Origin: Levilactobacillus yonginensis
GTDB lineage: Bacteria; Bacillota; Bacilli; Lactobacillales; Lactobacillaceae
Reading direction: 5' to 3'
NCBI RefSeq assembly: GCF_964065165.1
Contig: NZ_OZ061549.1
Coordinates: 2,170,001 to 2,234,000 of the forward strand
Length of the DNA: 64,000 bases
This document shows positions 35,901-43,463 of this stretch, piece after piece (positions within the stretch are counted from its first letter, which is position 1; each line of letters opens with the position of its first letter). The position numbers were made by a program, and so were the translations under genes. The notes under the pieces are model-generated. The model was not told where the DNA came from and did no database searches. It was given only the letters and a program-made list of their open reading frames with translations.

Positions 35901-36622
35901 AAACTGATTTGAAGACGGAAAGTCCCGTCATCTCTGAAGGTGCTGGTGACCAAGTTGAAACGACTAAGCATCCAAGTAAGGTCGTTGCCATCAAGGGCTT
36001 AGCGTTGTACCGTAAGCCAACCTTCTCCAAGGCAAACCGGTTAGCAACGTTTAAGAAACAATCACAGATGCGCCAACCTGAGTTCAAGGTATTGGGTGCG
36101 ACGACCAAGGGTGGTCACGTCCGGTACCACGTGCGGGATATTAACCGTCATTCAAAGACATACGGCAAGAGTGGTTACATCACGGCGAGTGCTAAGTTCG
36201 TTCAGAATGCTGAGTACCAAAAGGCACCCAAGGTTCTGACGGTGATCAGTGCCAAGGGGCTGAAAGCTTACGGCAATGCTAAATTGACAGGTAAGGTCAA
36301 GCACGCGTACCGTCAAGGCCAGATTCTGAAGGTGAAACGCATCGTGACGCAGAAAGCCAACGTGCGTTTCCAACTGACAAATGGTCAATTCATTACCGCT
36401 AACAAACAACAGGTCCAAGCTGGGAAGCATCACCAAATGAAGCGCGTGACCACGAAACAAGGTCTCAACCTTTACCGGGATGTGAACTTGAAGCATAAAT
36501 TGCGCCACGTTGCGCAAGCCACGAGCTTGAAGGTTACTGGCTGGGATTACTCCAATAAGGGTGTTCTGCGTTATCACGTCACTGGTGGGTACATCACCGC
36601 CAGTCAAGCCTTTATTAAGTAA
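29918..36622 (+). CDS. Giant surface protein: phosphodiester glycosidase, metallophosphoesterase, FIVAR repeats, DUF5776-like modules
   Basis: This 2234-residue exported protein begins at GTG 29918 with a signal peptide cleaved near PVAQA (about residue 28). About residues 60-305 form a phosphodiester glycosidase (NAGPA/DUF2233) domain: GLNSDFFNMGTGEPLGN and NLDGGGSATYL. Ig-like and jelly-roll segments follow (about 310-680). At about 1005-1105 is a purple-acid-phosphatase-like N-terminal domain, then a calcineurin-type phosphoesterase (about 1115-1310) with FGDTQ, HVGDFNDD, LGNHEYMGD, THQPP and SGHDHSYGR. Nine FIVAR repeats of about 65 residues follow (about 1400-2000; YTADSQ-FK-AL), then three DUF5776-like wall-binding modules (about 2020-2234). 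There is no LPxTG, so attachment should be non-covalent. It likely acts on phosphodiester-linked glycans or phosphate esters at the cell surface, perhaps teichoic acids. Confidence 0.93.
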   Translation: MTKRRRQLRATLATALVLTPLMTPVAQANTLTHQILSAKVATKQTKDGQPVNVKANTIEETKNQLAAGISEEKVTYKNTKGDRTVMHTVSVDLKEKTAGLYAGTPDDGKDFGLQTVRDEANAAIKSGHQVVAGLNSDFFNMGTGEPLGNVVKDGVEIHATKPDSGESFFGVTKAGEPLIGSQADYQAKKGDLKQALGGLIMLVKDGKALNPGTQVGGEFAARSAVGIRADKSVFFVTIDGKQSPYSNGMTLGELSQTMKDQGAVDALNLDGGGSATYLSRTPGDTGLSLKNKPSDGEERKVANSWLITTTEKSDHTFDRAQVTPKDTVYTPNATVNFTAKGVDKAGYDAALPDSATWTLADSSLGDLDAKTGVFKPKGKLGDVTANLTVGDKVVGSATITIAKPDSVEFLNKKLSMKTDVTESLGMKVRYKGRDVNLSDGDITWDFPKELGTIDAQGNLHTAGKHAKGTVKATVAGTEISQSVDVEIGQLPTVLYDFEKGLGDWKVSGSGRGEANELGLAEPGKGQVRFGDHALEVKFDLTHGQEGTTLGAYAGPGDAKEIPGAPTALGMWVYGTPESQGLWLRSQIYDAKGTAKPLNFTDSKTGINWLGWKYVEAPIPTSYQGPFKTFPKQVVRVMALKAGKPDGAPMTKGSIFVDNIRAVYGANVDDLKSPIVDDISVADKTFTKQGITITAKVHDDQDDSNMSGIDWKKNKIYIDGVDRTTDSTKYTFDPDGTMTLRGYQYSDGIHHVKVVVYDKFGNRTDKDTYFEMKSGNKTGISLGKIKGDTAQLGGNATFELTADDLTNIKNGDFTIQLGKGFPVKGVKFANDSKDNTYDYDAKTGELKLHIKDTQGSSAGKDVLAQVTVETPAETENGTSLTYQLTSGSVTFNDTSNNADMINTVSSRPNKAKIQSDYQLKVGQLIVGKAGSVTVVDGQDNPVTGVELAMAKPGEPAEVIGKTDDKGTLTSDKLSANAGKFNLVATKGMQRSFKTLVQVFTPAKTDTPSNLLAGSTQDPATQKTITWFTNPVTDTKDAIMQVATDEAYKVDHEKAFKDYQGEQKTFTYVSDGKAIRVNSVTAKELKPGTEYAYRVGNGDKWSDIRHFKTLTDTDKLSFNVFGDTQVNSASQLADFDKIVDRLEKDENRPDFALHVGDFNDDQAIFNEADVTSEMFNKHKVYDSLDMIHVLGNHEYMGDDGSKATAMLGTPGHNGAPVNKKGTYSVDYGNVHIASLGWTDNVEEMKQELEWLRKDMQASNKTWKVVATHQPPYNKNPADSQSSMFHNMLPPVCDELGIDVVFSGHDHSYGRTKPLVAGKEDKAKGTTYVAAGHTGDKTYDILPNEPEAWDYIQKQEDKNQKVYLTVQVDGQKMKLVTKDVDGKVVDQAELRAHNWNLAAAKVALGRKLAEAKKIDLSKYTAENKEAFQHALTTAELMLNNDAFTLATIDSMITDVDNAKDNLVADKTQLNATIVAAEKLDLKRYTPESRDRFTQALSEAKTISEDKKVTAEEVAKANSRLTQAQAALELDKSTLKQKLTDGQAIDLKKYTTDSQEPFKAALATADKVLKDGKATVEDIDSALDGLAKTQAALVPDKAPLAKKVKAAETVGLKKYTADSQAVFKQALDEAKQVLGKADATVNEIDAVTAKLVAAQDALLPDKLELGNMVKIAKHVDLKGYTADSQAPFKAALATAEKTLADAKASVDDIEDVLADLIKKQSALVPDKTELEKLVKVAEAVALDKYTADSRAAFKQALADAKQVLAKDDATVNEISATRVALDQAQTGLTFDTANLKAAIDSAKQVDLKSYTADSQAAFKQALDAAQAVLADSKATGKAIDNAIANLAKAQAALKLDKSQLKQKVTVAQAVNLKDYTADSQKLFVAALAKAERVLAAEKTTVAEIEGALTDLAQAQSKLTRITHISSGNAGASHQTDDKVDKAALKQKLTAAKAIDLKGYTADSQTAFKTALTQAEKVLADAKATATDVTTVLTALAKAQTDLKTESPVISEGAGDQVETTKHPSKVVAIKGLALYRKPTFSKANRLATFKKQSQMRQPEFKVLGATTKGGHVRYHVRDINRHSKTYGKSGYITASAKFVQNAEYQKAPKVLTVISAKGLKAYGNAKLTGKVKHAYRQGQILKVKRIVTQKANVRFQLTNGQFITANKQQVQAGKHHQMKRVTTKQGLNLYRDVNLKHKLRHVAQATSLKVTGWDYSNKGVLRYHVTGGYITASQAFIK

Positions 36623-36656
36623 CCCGTAACGATGAAGCAAACGACAAGCTAAAGCA

Positions 36657-36691
36657 ATAGACGACGCCGGATTTTTACCGGGGTCGTCTAT
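36657..36691 (+). terminator. Terminator of the giant surface protein gene
   Basis: ATAGACGACGCCGG (36657-36670) pairs with CCGGGGTCGTCTAT (36678-36691) with one mismatch, followed by TTGTTTTC. Confidence 0.8.
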
Positions 36692-36763
36692 TTGTTTTCT
36701 CACAATAAAGGGTATACTAAATAAAGCAAAGACTAACGACATTCAGTTATTTCAGGAGGAAAC

Positions 36764-37552
36764 ATGATAGCATTAAAATCAGCACGAGAAATTGCCGGTA
36801 TGCAGGCGGCGGGCGACATCTTAGTTGGGCTGTTTCACGAGTTGGAAACTTACATTCAACCTGGGATTACAACTTGGGATATTGACCACTTTTCTTATCA
36901 ATACATCATTGACCACGGTGCCACACCCGGTGAATTAAACTTTGAAGGTTACAAGTACTCGACCTGTGTCAGCGTGAACGACATGATTTGTCACGGCTGT
37001 CCCAGCAAAGATATTTTGATCAAAGAGGGTGACTTGATCAAGATGGACACGGTCATCGACTATGACGGTTACCTGAGTGATGCTTGTCACGCCTTCGTGG
37101 CTGGTCAAGCGTCACCAGAGGTTCAGAAACTGATGGATGTGACGTTGAAGTCCCTCTACCTGGGAATTGACCAGGCAGTCGTGGGCAACCGCATTGGTGA
37201 CATTGGCGCAGCCATCCAAGAATATGCTGAAAACCAGATGGGTTACGGCGTGGTGCGTGACTACATTGGCCATGGTATTGGACCGACAATGCACGAAGAT
37301 CCGGATGTTCCGCACGTCGGGCGAGCCGGTCACGGAACGCGGTTGAAGGCGGGTATGACACTGACGATTGAACCAATGATCAACGTCGGCGATTGGGGCT
37401 GTAGTGATCCGGCCGATGATGGCTGGACCATTCGGACGTTGGATGGCAGCTTGAGCTGTCAGTATGAACATACGCTGGTCGTGACGGATGATGGTCCTAA
37501 GATTTTGACCTCATTTGATCATGAGTTAGACGCAAAATATTTGTTGAAATAG
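36764..37552 (+). CDS. map: Methionine aminopeptidase, type I
   Basis: This 262-residue cytosolic metalloprotease removes the initiator methionine from nascent proteins. Metal ligands are visible: Asp in MDTVIDYDGYLSD (about residues 95-107), His in GHGIGPTMHEDP (about 172-183), Glu in TIEPMINVG, and Glu in CQYEHTLVV. Length fits type I enzymes without the zinc-finger extension. The sequence DACHAF replaces the more usual ACTF-type segment near the second Asp, typical of a divergent lactobacillar paralogue. ATG 36764 follows CAGGAGG, and it is monocistronic. Confidence 0.95.
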   Translation: MIALKSAREIAGMQAAGDILVGLFHELETYIQPGITTWDIDHFSYQYIIDHGATPGELNFEGYKYSTCVSVNDMICHGCPSKDILIKEGDLIKMDTVIDYDGYLSDACHAFVAGQASPEVQKLMDVTLKSLYLGIDQAVVGNRIGDIGAAIQEYAENQMGYGVVRDYIGHGIGPTMHEDPDVPHVGRAGHGTRLKAGMTLTIEPMINVGDWGCSDPADDGWTIRTLDGSLSCQYEHTLVVTDDGPKILTSFDHELDAKYLLK

Positions 37553-37560
37553 AGACAGTT

Positions 37561-37593
37561 AAAGGGCCAACTTCGCTGGAAGTTGGCCCTTTT
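37561..37593 (+). terminator. Terminator of map
   Basis: AAAGGGCCAACTTC (37561-37574) pairs perfectly with GAAGTTGGCCCTTT (37579-37592). Confidence 0.9.
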
Positions 37594-37901
37594 GTAATGA
37601 AATTATTCGTCGTATATATTTAGAATTTGTTCATGAGGGTTTCGTCATCTTGAACCTCTGTTTTAAATCAACTGCTCTGTTTGCATAAAACATGAAGGTA
37701 ATCCCCATGATCTATGTATGATCATAAGATAATGCGATGTTACTATTTGTGGGGAGTGCTGAATTTTACACGTCTCTAGCTTAACAAAATCTTAAAACCG
37801 TTTATAACTAATTGAAAAGGCTTATTCAAGCTGAATCCCATTATAACGCCGAAATAGCTGCTATTAAAGCACTTTCATATTACCGCAATTTATCACGATT
37901 G
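37593..37901. other. AT-rich intergenic region upstream of the LPxTG protein
   Basis: About 310 bases with no supportable gene. It is AT-rich, with TATGTATGATCATA and other weak dyads, so it could hold regulatory sites for the adhesin gene. Confidence 0.35.
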
Positions 37902-37930
37902 TTGGTCAATTTATGTTACTATTTCATTAT
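37902..37930 (+). promoter_or_regulatory. Possible promoter of the LPxTG surface protein gene
   Basis: TTGGTC (37902-37907), a 17-base spacer and CATTAT (37925-37930), about 100 bases upstream of the start codon. Confidence 0.4.
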
Positions 37931-38030
37931 AGAAAACAATTGCCATTTGTAACTAGTTTACTATGAATTTGTTTTGTTTATTCAGTAGATGACTGGTGCG
38001 TGAGTGAGCGAAGGAAAGCGGGAATCGATT

Positions 38031-41000
38031 ATGATGGCGAGAAGGGCTTGGCAAGAATACGGCAGTCAACCAGAAAAGAAACATTATAAGCTATACAAGG
38101 CTGGCAAGTTTTGGCTGGTTGGGAGTATCTCAACGGTGGCGTTGCTGGGCGGTTTGTTTGTCAGCGCACCCAGGGCTCATGCGGCCTCGGTAGCTGGGGG
38201 GGCTGAGAGTGTCAGTGGTCCAGTGGCTCACTCTGCAACAGTGGCGAAAACAGCGCTTGAAAATAAACAATCGAGTGGATCAACGCCTAGCAGTACTGCG
38301 GCAACAGTCACAGGTTCTAAGCCGGCCAGTTCAACGGCAACTAGTTGGGCGACGCCTGCCACCTCCAATGCTTCCAGTGGTGAGCCGCTTCAGTCGACTG
38401 CGACCAAACCGGCCTCCTCGGCAGCGGCCCCAACATCTGTTGCGGCTCCGGCAAGTACGACTAGCCAAAATAATAATAGTGATGCTAACGAAAAAATAAG
38501 CGCAGCACCCAGCGCCGCAGGTAAAATTGCGGTTGCTCCGGATCCTAACGGGGTGAAAGTGGCCGCCCCAGCATTCAGTAGAAAACAGTTGTTACGCAAT
38601 TTTACTGATGGCGCGGTGGTGCCAGACACGGCCGTAACACCAATGTTAGCCAGTCTAGATAGCGTGGCAGAGACCATTGATGGCGATGTCATTACGACGG
38701 GGAAAGATATTGCCCCCGTTGTCACGACGCAGGAGAGCACCGGTGAATACAACTATGCCAATTTTTTTGTGACCACTAAAAGCAAGTATGCCTTGTATAA
38801 CGCAACAGCGGCCGTTACGGTGTATCCGTATAATCCCACAAATATGTCAACCACTGCGTATGGCTTGAACAGTCAGCTGTGGGGATTTTATATCATCCTA
38901 CCAACCGGTATCACGAGCTCATTGGCAAATGCGCAATCTGCGGCGACAGATTTTGTAGAGATGATTAATACGGATGCGGTTTTTCAGCTGGACTATACTG
39001 ATTTTTCATCATTAACGGCGTACCGATTGAATAATACGAATGACGGTCGGCAGGTGTATTATTTCCGTCCAAATGATGGCGCTAAAATTTCTCGACAAGA
39101 TAAAACGAGCATGCCAAAATTTCAACTTACGCTTCATACGGGGAGTGCAGAGGATACTTCGCTGCCGGCTGCGTATAACATTAATGCACAGAATTACGCT
39201 GACTTAGCCACGGATGGCGTCCTTTTCGCTGGGACTGGTAATTTAGCTGTATCAACCGTTAAAAATAGTGGGAGCTATCCAACGATTACCACTGCTAGCT
39301 TGGGAATCGATGCCCCTGACGCTAATATTGCTGGTTTAGTTATTCCCGGTGGTAACCGAGGAAACATTGCCTTACCTCAACTCACCTACGTCCACGTGAA
39401 CGTTACCGACACCTATAACATTGTTGATGGGACTACTGGTCAAGCGCTTGGCAGTGTCACATCAGTCGGCCAAGATGGGTCGACGTATCAACGTGGAAAT
39501 GTGATTTCACTGTCAGCGTTAGCGACGTCCCCTTTGAAACTTGATACTAGCAAATATTCTGATGCCATTGCTGTGAGTTCGGGGACTGCAACTGATACCA
39601 TGACTTACACCCCTAGCGTTGCCGATAGCACCACGCTGGCGGTACAAGGGTCGACTTATACCGTCTATCTTAATGAACTCGCAACGGGTTCGTCGGCTGG
39701 TTTGAGTGTTGCCCCCAAATCAATTTTGGCTGGGACGGCTTGGACACCGGCCACCAATTTGATTTCCGCCACGGATACGGATGGGTCTGCCGTGCCAGCT
39801 GATCGGCTGAACGTGACCATTACGGATGCCGATGGGAATAGTGTCAGTGCACTAGATTCTGCACCCGCTGGAAACTACAAGTTGGTGTACAACTTTACTG
39901 ATGCCGATAACGTCGCGCGTCAGGCCACCACAACGTTGACGGTGAAGTCACTGCCAATTACTTTGACTGTGCAGGATGCCAACCTATTTGTAGGTGATTC
40001 CTGGCAACCAGCCGACGGTTTTGTCAGTGGCACTGATGAAAATGGAACTGCGCTGACGGCGTCACAACTGGCGGTGACGTACGCTCAAGTTCGAAGTGAT
40101 GGCACGACTACGCCGGTTGAGAGTCTTAGCACGACGGAACCGGGGACTTATCAGGTGACGTATACCTACACGGATAGTGCGGATGACGTGAGCTTAGCCA
40201 AAATGGCGACCGTAACTGTGGCCGCTAATCAAGCTAATTTAAATTACACGGATCAGACTACCAAGTTATACGTTGGAGGAAACTGGGCGCCGGCTGTGGT
40301 AACTGCCACCGATGTTGACGGGACGACAGTAGTTGTGTCACCAGTCATCATGGATGCTCAAGGCAATGTTGTGGCACCAACGGATGTGACCAAGACGGCA
40401 GGAACCTACAAGGTGACGTACAGCTTTACCGATCAAAAGGGCACTAACCACAGTGCCACCAACACGTTAACTGTGGCGCCCAATCAGTCAAACTTAAACT
40501 ATGCTGATACGACTACTGCGTTGACCGTTGGGGATGCTTGGACACCAGCACCGATTACGGCTACTGACGTAGATGGTAGCCTGGTCACCGTAACGCCAAA
40601 AATTACGACAGCTGATGGGCAACCAGTTTTGGCTGCGGATGTGACGAAAACGCCAGGAACTTACCAAGTTACGTACACATTTACGGATCAAAATGGCCAA
40701 GTGACGACGGCCACGAATACCATCACGGTGACTGCCAAAACAGATACTGGCACGGGGACGACCACACCAGGTGGTAGCACTAGCGGTTCAGGTACGGGGA
40801 CAACTACGCCGGCCGAAACGCCAGGAACTACGCCCGCTGGTGAGACGGAGACTGGTCAGCAACCAGGAACGAAGACGCCGGTTACTAAACCAATCAAGCG
40901 CACCACGCCCAAGAAGCCCCTTGCCGCAACAACAGGCGGAGTAAAAGGAACGAAGGCAGTTGGTTTGCGGGAAACTCATTCCACGGCCGGTCAATCAGCT

Positions 41001-41195
41001 AACTTAGCAGCGGCTCAAATGGTTACTGCCAAGAACTTAGTGTCTGACTTACAACCAGGCTACCAAACGACTGGCTCAGCCACGCAGTTGCCGCAAACGA
41101 GTGATGACAGTCAGAGTTGGTTGGCGGTGCTGGGCAGTCTGTCGTTAGGATTACTGGGCATGGTCAGGGGACTTGACCGCAAACGTCGAAACTAA
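38031..41195 (+). CDS. LPxTG-anchored surface protein with KxYKxGKxW signal and Ig-like repeats
   Basis: A cell-wall protein of about 1054 residues. The N-terminus carries the accessory-secretion-type motif KLYKAGKFW followed by a hydrophobic segment, with likely cleavage after RAHA. A Ser/Thr/Ala-rich stretch (to about residue 185) is followed by a folded adhesin-like region (about 230-460) and a MucBP-like beta-grasp segment (YVHVNVTDTYNIVDGTTGQAL). Four Ig-like repeats of about 85-95 residues follow (ending GTYQVTYTFTDQNG), then a Thr/Pro/Gly linker. The anchor is LPQTS at about 1020, a helix and RKRRN. The start is chosen at ATG 38031 after AAGGAAAGCGGG; GTG 38004 is the alternative. Probably an adhesin. 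Confidence 0.9.
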   Translation: MMARRAWQEYGSQPEKKHYKLYKAGKFWLVGSISTVALLGGLFVSAPRAHAASVAGGAESVSGPVAHSATVAKTALENKQSSGSTPSSTAATVTGSKPASSTATSWATPATSNASSGEPLQSTATKPASSAAAPTSVAAPASTTSQNNNSDANEKISAAPSAAGKIAVAPDPNGVKVAAPAFSRKQLLRNFTDGAVVPDTAVTPMLASLDSVAETIDGDVITTGKDIAPVVTTQESTGEYNYANFFVTTKSKYALYNATAAVTVYPYNPTNMSTTAYGLNSQLWGFYIILPTGITSSLANAQSAATDFVEMINTDAVFQLDYTDFSSLTAYRLNNTNDGRQVYYFRPNDGAKISRQDKTSMPKFQLTLHTGSAEDTSLPAAYNINAQNYADLATDGVLFAGTGNLAVSTVKNSGSYPTITTASLGIDAPDANIAGLVIPGGNRGNIALPQLTYVHVNVTDTYNIVDGTTGQALGSVTSVGQDGSTYQRGNVISLSALATSPLKLDTSKYSDAIAVSSGTATDTMTYTPSVADSTTLAVQGSTYTVYLNELATGSSAGLSVAPKSILAGTAWTPATNLISATDTDGSAVPADRLNVTITDADGNSVSALDSAPAGNYKLVYNFTDADNVARQATTTLTVKSLPITLTVQDANLFVGDSWQPADGFVSGTDENGTALTASQLAVTYAQVRSDGTTTPVESLSTTEPGTYQVTYTYTDSADDVSLAKMATVTVAANQANLNYTDQTTKLYVGGNWAPAVVTATDVDGTTVVVSPVIMDAQGNVVAPTDVTKTAGTYKVTYSFTDQKGTNHSATNTLTVAPNQSNLNYADTTTALTVGDAWTPAPITATDVDGSLVTVTPKITTADGQPVLAADVTKTPGTYQVTYTFTDQNGQVTTATNTITVTAKTDTGTGTTTPGGSTSGSGTGTTTPAETPGTTPAGETETGQQPGTKTPVTKPIKRTTPKKPLAATTGGVKGTKAVGLRETHSTAGQSANLAAAQMVTAKNLVSDLQPGYQTTGSATQLPQTSDDSQSWLAVLGSLSLGLLGMVRGLDRKRRN

Positions 41196-41268
41196 ACGTT
41201 GTTTGCCGACTTGCTCTGATTTTTCAAGGATAAATGCTAAGCTGAATGCAATTTAATAGTGAAAAAAT

Positions 41269-41312
41269 AATCAGCATGTCGACCGTACCTGCAAGGCGGT
41301 ATGCTGATTCTT
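41269..41312 (+). terminator. Probable terminator of the LPxTG protein gene
   Basis: AATCAGCAT (41269-41277) pairs with ATGCTGATT (about 41301-41309), with an inner ACCG/CGGT helix, followed by CTTATGTT. Confidence 0.6.
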
Positions 41313-41602
41313 ATGTTGTTGCTTTCGTTCATTTTGAGAATTAGATTTTACACATCATCATTGGTTTAGTTGATATCCTTCCAGTCAACCATTGGGTATT
41401 GATATTAGGACAACTGTCCGGGAGCTATAGCGGTTATTTACATGATTCTGTGTGAGTAGAATACATTAATAGATTAACGATAGTATTGTTAATATGAAAG
41501 CATATTTTAGATTATTACCACATAAAAGGTGAATTACCCGTTGTGAAAAATATTGATACTACTAAAATTAATTTAATTCTATCGGTAAGGGGATCAAGTT
41601 CA
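41313..41602. other. AT-rich intergenic region upstream of the 122-aa secreted protein
   Basis: It holds no supportable gene. The part after 41450 is very AT-rich and should contain the promoter of the next gene. The in-frame codons upstream of 41603 (from 41543) lack a ribosome binding site. Confidence 0.35.
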
Positions 41603-41971
41603 ATGAAAAAAGGATTGAAGTTAGTATTAGTGCTGATTGCCATTATGGCAACATTTTCATTTCCGGCAGCTTTTAACCAACATTCCAGTGGTGTTGTTTA
41701 TGCGTCACGGCGAGCAATTTCTCTAAAAGAAGGAAAGAGATTACTCAAGAAGGCTGGGTATGCGAGTGAATTGGATTTCGCGAAAATTCGGTCAAAGTCA
41801 AAAAAGAAAACCGTAATTGTGACGCAACCAGGGATTCATGGTAAGGATATCATTACGTTGAGACCAAAGGGTAAGTACGTGAAAATTCACGTGATCTTTG
41901 GTTCAACATATGGGGGCCATTTTAGCAAAATCTCTATTGGACTACCGCACAACAAAACGGTAAGAAGATAA
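41603..41971 (+). CDS. Small secreted protein of unknown function (122 aa)
   Basis: The start at ATG 41603 follows AAGGGGA. The product has a classic signal peptide (MKKGLKLVLVLIAIMATFSF..., probable cleavage after VVYA at about residue 34). The mature basic domain of about 88 residues contains SLKEGKRLLKKAGYASELDF and GIHGKDIITLRPKGKYVKIH. The family is not recognised. The short basic mature protein could be a wall-associated factor; a bacteriocin is less likely, since no double-glycine leader or immunity gene is seen. Confidence 0.75.
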   Translation: MKKGLKLVLVLIAIMATFSFPAAFNQHSSGVVYASRRAISLKEGKRLLKKAGYASELDFAKIRSKSKKKTVIVTQPGIHGKDIITLRPKGKYVKIHVIFGSTYGGHFSKISIGLPHNKTVRR

Positions 41972-41980
41972 ACGCGAAGA

Positions 41981-42018
41981 AAGTATCTCAGGCATAAATT
42001 AGTCTAAGATACTTTTTT
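41981..42018 (+). terminator. Possible terminator
   Basis: AAGTATCT (41981-41988) pairs with AGATACTT (42007-42014), followed by TTTT. Confidence 0.6.
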
Positions 42019-42040
42019 ACTGTCTGACAAGGAGGACACC

Positions 42041-42069
42041 TTGACATCCCCCCGAAACTCCCGTATCGT
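42041..42069 (+). promoter_or_regulatory. Promoter of the leader ORF and MFS gene
   Basis: TTGACA (42041-42046), a 17-base spacer and TATCGT (42064-42069). The transcript would begin near 42076, upstream of the leader ORF. Confidence 0.6.
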
Positions 42070-42103
42070 AAATCAGACATCAAACAGAAAGGGGTGACGG
42101 CCC

Positions 42104-42169
42104 ATGAATCTTGAAATTTTAATGGCGTGTGTCCCCGCAAATGGTCAAGGACGTTTTTCCTCAAAGTAA
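42104..42169 (+). CDS. Leader peptide upstream of the MFS transporter (21 aa)
   Basis: A short ORF of 21 codons (MNLEILMACVPANG... ending SSK) with a good ribosome binding site, AAAGGGGTG, 6-15 bases upstream. Its codons 16-19 form the left arm of an 11-bp inverted repeat whose right arm covers the first codons of the transporter gene. This is the layout of a translation-attenuation leader. It resembles no structural protein. Confidence 0.5.
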   Translation: MNLEILMACVPANGQGRFSSK

Positions 42170-42200
42170 ATTCTAAGGAGAAAAATGATGAAAAACGTCC
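42149..42200 (+). promoter_or_regulatory. Inverted repeat enclosing the MFS start, candidate attenuator
   Basis: GGACGTTTTTC (42149-42159) and GAAAAACGTCC (42190-42200) are perfect inverted repeats. The 30-base loop holds the leader stop codon, the AAGGAG ribosome binding site (42175-42180) and both possible ATG start codons of the transporter. Confidence 0.6.
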
Positions 42201-43387
42201 ACCGTTCAGTCCCGTCTTTGGGGCTGATGATTGTCCTCGTTGGGTTTCCTCAAATCATCGAGTCGATTTTTACACCGGTGTTACCACAACTTCGCCGGGT
42301 CTTTGCCGTGAGTGCCAGTCAGGTCCAACTGACCATGAGCACCTACTTTATTGCCTTTGCCGTTGGGGTCCTCGTTTGGGGCCAGCTGGCTGATAAATGG
42401 GGGCGCCGACAAGCGATGCTGGCGGGGATTGCAATCTATTTATTCGGCAACCTCGGTCTCTACTTTAGCGGCGCATTTGCCACGTTGATTGGTTGGCGAC
42501 TGGTTCAAGCCTTTGGGGCCAGTGCTGGTTCTGTGGTGACGCAAACCATTATGCGGGAGAGCTTCAGCGGTATCACCGGGGCTAAAATTTTTGCCCAAAC
42601 GAGTGCCGCTATGGCACTGGCACCAGCATTGGGACCGCTAATTGGCGGGGTGATGCAGACCTACTTCGGCTATCGCAGTGTCTTTGCCACGTTAGTCACA
42701 TTAGCCGTAGCCGTTGGTATGTACGCGGTTGGTTGCCTGCCAGAGACACAGTCAGTCACTAGTTCTGTGAGTCAGATCAAACAGTGGCCGGTTGTGTGCC
42801 GGTTGCTGACGGATCCCGTGGTGTGGGGTTACGGCCTCTTAATTGGTGGTATTAATGGCATTTTGTTCAGCTATTACGCGGAAGCACCCTTTATCTTTAT
42901 GGCCCACTTTGGCTATTCAGCCGTGCATTATGGCTGGCTGGGGGTGATTTTAGCTAGTGCCAGCCTGCTGGGAGCGGTGTTGGTCAATTGGTTGCTCAAC
43001 TTTTGGTCACCGGAACGGGTCGCGTTCGCTGGACTGGTCTTTAGCGTCCTGGCCGGAAGCGGCTTGGTGGTTGCGGCAAATTGGCAGCGGCCCCGGTTGA
43101 TGATTGGCTTGATCTTTCTGGTTTTCTTAGGGCTGAACGTGACGCTACCTAATGCTTTGAACCGCGCCCTGATTGGGTATGAACGGGTCATGGGCAGTGC
43201 CAGTGGTTGGTTCAGTCTAGGTTACTACTTGTTCGTCAGCGTACTGACTTATGGGATGAGCTACTTACACAATGGAACGATTCAAATGCTGCCGAGTTAC
43301 ATGCTCGTGTTGTGTATTGGCATGTTACTGGTGTTTAGACTCTTGGTTTTGCGACAGCATCGTCAACGGGACGTTGTGAGTGATTGA
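42188..43387 (+). CDS. MFS drug exporter, Bcr/CflA (DHA1) type
   Basis: A 399-residue transporter with twelve predicted helices. MFS signatures are visible: motif A GQLADKWGRRQAML in loop 2-3 (about residue 62), LVQAFGASAGSVVTQTIMRE in TM4-5 and the motif C-like region LAPALGPLIGG in TM5. These are typical of Bcr/CflA proton-driven efflux pumps for chloramphenicol-like or other drugs. Start is ATG 42188 (AAGGAG 7 bases upstream) or ATG 42185. Expression is probably controlled by the leader ORF and hairpin directly upstream. It is followed by a strong terminator. Confidence 0.9.
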   Translation: MKNVHRSVPSLGLMIVLVGFPQIIESIFTPVLPQLRRVFAVSASQVQLTMSTYFIAFAVGVLVWGQLADKWGRRQAMLAGIAIYLFGNLGLYFSGAFATLIGWRLVQAFGASAGSVVTQTIMRESFSGITGAKIFAQTSAAMALAPALGPLIGGVMQTYFGYRSVFATLVTLAVAVGMYAVGCLPETQSVTSSVSQIKQWPVVCRLLTDPVVWGYGLLIGGINGILFSYYAEAPFIFMAHFGYSAVHYGWLGVILASASLLGAVLVNWLLNFWSPERVAFAGLVFSVLAGSGLVVAANWQRPRLMIGLIFLVFLGLNVTLPNALNRALIGYERVMGSASGWFSLGYYLFVSVLTYGMSYLHNGTIQMLPSYMLVLCIGMLLVFRLLVLRQHRQRDVVSD

Positions 43388-43426
43388 CTAATTGCTAAGT
43401 GGCTTTAGACTAATTTAACGAACAGT

Positions 43427-43463
43427 GGCGTCCTATCAGCAAACGTTGATGGGACGCCTTTTT
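43427..43463 (+). terminator. Terminator of the MFS gene
   Basis: GGCGTCCTATCA (43427-43438) pairs with TTGATGGGACGCC (about 43446-43458), followed by TTTTT. Confidence 0.88.

Noticed and set aside
34128..35910. Regular 195-base periodic repeats, as a possible DNA-level tandem repeat or array
   Set aside because: They are in frame and encode FIVAR protein repeats of the giant surface protein; not a CRISPR or non-coding array.
37053..37376. Minus-strand frames inside map and other genes
   Set aside because: They are antisense shadows of conserved coding sequence with no independent signals.
41603..41971. Bacteriocin precursor
   Set aside because: The N-terminus is a Sec signal, not a double-glycine leader, and no immunity or dedicated export gene is adjacent.
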